A DNA stretch of 64,000 bases from Oscarella lobularis (Eukaryota > Porifera > Homoscleromorpha > Homosclerophorida > Oscarellidae), in contig NC_089178.1 of NCBI RefSeq assembly GCF_947507565.1, positions 1,612,001-1,676,000 of the forward strand, in the 5' to 3' direction. This document shows, in pieces, positions 62,201-64,000 of the stretch. The translations under genes and the position numbers were made by a program. How positions within the stretch are numbered: the stretch's first letter is position 1; every line of letters starts with the position of its first letter. Below the pieces are notes generated by a model, which was not told where the DNA came from, did no database searches, and saw nothing but the letters and a program-made list of their open reading frames with translations.

Positions 62201-63012
62201 GTTGACTTTGCAACGAGTACGTTTCAGGGAATAAGCAGGTGATACTGGTGCATTTATGAACTATTTGCACGCCTGAAAGATGTCTGCTTGTTCACAGTGC
62301 AGCTGACCTGGAAACGGCCGTTATTCCTAGACGCCCAGCACGATTTATAGCTCAAAACGACGTTAGAACGTTAGCGTATGTGCAAGAAATGTTGTATTGA
62401 TTCGTTTTAGATTATCCATCCATACTGTTTTCACTCTGCTTTAGGAAATGGAATGCTTCAGGTTAGATACCTTGATGCCGTTTACTTTAGCCCATGCCAT
62501 GCCGTGCCCTTACACCCACTATCACACCTCTTTCTTTTTGCGATAGATTGTTGACGGAGGAAAATTCGCTTCTGACGAATATTTTGCTCATACCGTTATT
62601 CTCCAAAATCCCAAGATCGTCTTCCTATTGACAAATAAGTAGGTGTTGTTGTATTCACATAAGTTGATGGTACCTAGAATTACTGTATTGTCAATCTAGG
62701 CACCTGATATTTATCAAGGAAGGCGAATTCCTTGACAGCGGAGAACAAAAGTCCGCTTTCTCAACCTCTCTTTCAGAAATACTAGAAGTCCACGAAAAGG
62801 ACAACAACGCTATTATTGTTGTTTTGAAGGTCTTCCTTTCCAGGACTAGTAAAAAATTATTAATTAATAGCGTTCATGTAGACAATCAAGAAGTCATTTT
62901 TTGGAAAGTCGGAAGGGAACGAGAAAAAAGGATTCAAGGCTCCCAACAAAACAGATCGTCAGGTAAGCTTACGAATAAAGACACGAAGCTGACATTCGGA
63001 GTGTTTCTATAG
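47209..63012 (+). CDS. VPS13: VPS13A/C-type bridge-like lipid transfer protein
   Basis: Giant rod-shaped lipid channel at membrane contact sites. Dozens of small exons over 15.8 kb; not every exon was traced. Landmarks: chorein N-terminus [18 protein letters not shown] (47209-47305), [13 protein letters not shown] and [11 protein letters not shown], a charged coiled segment after ~47850, [10 protein letters not shown] (~48140), [14 protein letters not shown] (~56360), [16 protein letters not shown] (~58360), the ATG_C region [18 protein letters not shown] with FYEPYQGAIQGP (~61510-61690), glycine-rich amphipathic repeats [18 protein letters not shown] (~62130), and a C-terminal PH-like part to a stop at 63010-63012. 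At least four introns start GC (56096, 58981, 61616, 62058). The exon around 62370-62462 and the last ~60 residues are uncertain. Confidence 0.92.
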
Positions 63013-63437
63013 TACGCTCTTGAAAAAGCCCACCAAGCGATTAGACTATTTGTGCACTGACGCGTTGAATTATTTGACTACTCTTCGTTGACTACTTTAG
63101 CTGCTGCTGCTACGGACGCGCGTTTGATGTTCGTGCGTGTGTATTTCTGCATTGCTGCTGCATTGTGTTCGTGTGTAACAGTGAAATGTTTCGTACATGT
63201 GCTCTGCTGAAGCGTTCATACATGTACTCTACTGTAACGTGTCGCTTGTAAGCGACACGCGCCGTGTGCATTGACTCACCACAGCCTATTTTTTAGTCTA
63301 TTTTTAGTCTTCATACACTTACTAGATCTACCCAAAGTTACAAAACAAATAAGCTTATTATCAGGAAAAGAGAGCCAAAATATGCTGACTGGAAGCCAGA
63401 GTGCGCACCACACCGCACAGTATAATAATACATCAAG
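63013..63437. other. Intergenic region between convergent genes
   Basis: 425 bp between VPS13 and the ZYG11/ZER1-like gene. Slightly repetitive GTGTT/TGCTGC-rich sequence and TACATGT repeats around 63195-63230; no gene seen. Confidence 0.5.
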
Positions 63438-64000
63438 TCAAACCTGCTTTTGCTCTTCATTTTCTTCCAATTCTAAATTTCGCAAGCAAACCGTTTGTGC
63501 CACATCCGCAAATTTCTTGACAGTGGGAAGCACGCGAGGATCTGCTAGAAGGTCAGCCAGTACATTCAAGCCACCTTCCTTCTTCATCATTGGCGAATAC
63601 TTCTCTGCAAACGAAGATGCATAAAGGCAAGCGCAATTACAAAGCACATACGTACCTGAAACGCTGCACAGATTAGCCAAAGCCCAAACAGCCCAAAGCT
63701 GGGCAACAGGACAGTAGTCAGAGCGAGCAACGTTCAGCAGAGGAGTCAACGAATTGTAGTTGATAGAACGCTGAGACGAGAGATTCCACGATAAAACAGC
63801 CTTCTTCTACACAAAGAGATACACATATGAGAATCTTTATATGAGAATCCTTCTCCAAAATTTCCTACAATTGTCTCCAGGACTTCTTCCTTGGATATTG
63901 CCACCGTCCAGTTGAGGTCTCTATTGGTGACGATGTTGCACAGAATTCCAGTCGAATTGTAACTGATCTCGATTCCTTCTTCGTCAATCTTGACGCAATC
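63438..64000 (-). CDS. ZYG11/ZER1-family Cullin-2 substrate receptor, 3' end (partial)
   Basis: ARM-repeat C-terminal part of a substrate receptor for CRL2 ubiquitin ligases; ZYG11B and ZER1 recognise N-terminal glycine degrons. Three exons visible: 63869-64000 (continues beyond the window), 63656-63806 and 63438-63604. Motifs typical of the family: IEISYNSTGILCNI, VAQLWAVWALANLCSVS, and EKYSPMMKKEGG after the splice, where human members read WA.WAL.N...KYC..L..EGG. The N-terminal LRR part is outside the window. I cannot separate ZYG11B from ZER1 with this fragment. Confidence 0.85.

Overview
The window is nuclear DNA of a compact, intron-dense animal genome. Introns are mostly 45-90 bp and intergenic gaps often under 150 bp. 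The gene set includes 4E-BP, ATF6, LTA4H, PIGK, VPS13 and a ZYG11/ZER1-type receptor. I infer an early-branching metazoan, most likely a sponge with a small genome such as a homoscleromorph, but the sequence alone does not prove the taxon. Gene models were traced by hand from splice sites, reading frames and recognisable family motifs. Layout 1-17.6 kb: a 4E-BP gene (+); an L-threonine 3-dehydrogenase-like MDR enzyme (-); an intronless NmrA-like Rossmann protein (+); GPI transamidase subunit PIGK (-); a fused adenylate kinase with four complete kinase domains (+); a secreted LRR-Ig protein with a cysteine-rich module and a possible SEA-like end (-); two tandem phytanoyl-CoA-dioxygenase-family genes (+); and an unrecognised alpha-helical repeat protein (+). 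Layout 18.4-31.8 kb: two tandem paralogues of the mesothelin/otoancorin/stereocilin family with 24 matching exons each, carrying a short gene-conversion-like tract; then an LTA4H-type M1 aminopeptidase (-). Layout 31.8-36.8 kb: a gene-free block of an 8-bp GTGGCANN satellite in both orientations and a 289-bp tandem repeat built of nested inverted repeats. Layout 36.8-64 kb: ATF6-like transcription factor, N-acetylglucosamine-6-sulfatase-like enzyme, mitochondrial processing peptidase alpha (its one long intron holds two copies of a 740-bp repeat, one split by a 1.2-kb fold-back element), a very large VPS13 lipid-transfer protein gene, and the 3' end of a ZYG11/ZER1-family gene (-). Most genes are unrelated housekeeping genes packed closely, with three head-to-head pairs sharing gaps of under 100 bp. 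GC-AG introns are unusually frequent (at least 13 seen). Nothing resembles a bacterial-type defence or CRISPR locus. The most novel material is the four-domain adenylate kinase, the LRR-Ig-cysteine-rich architecture, the tandem mesothelin-like pair, and the fold-back and satellite structures.
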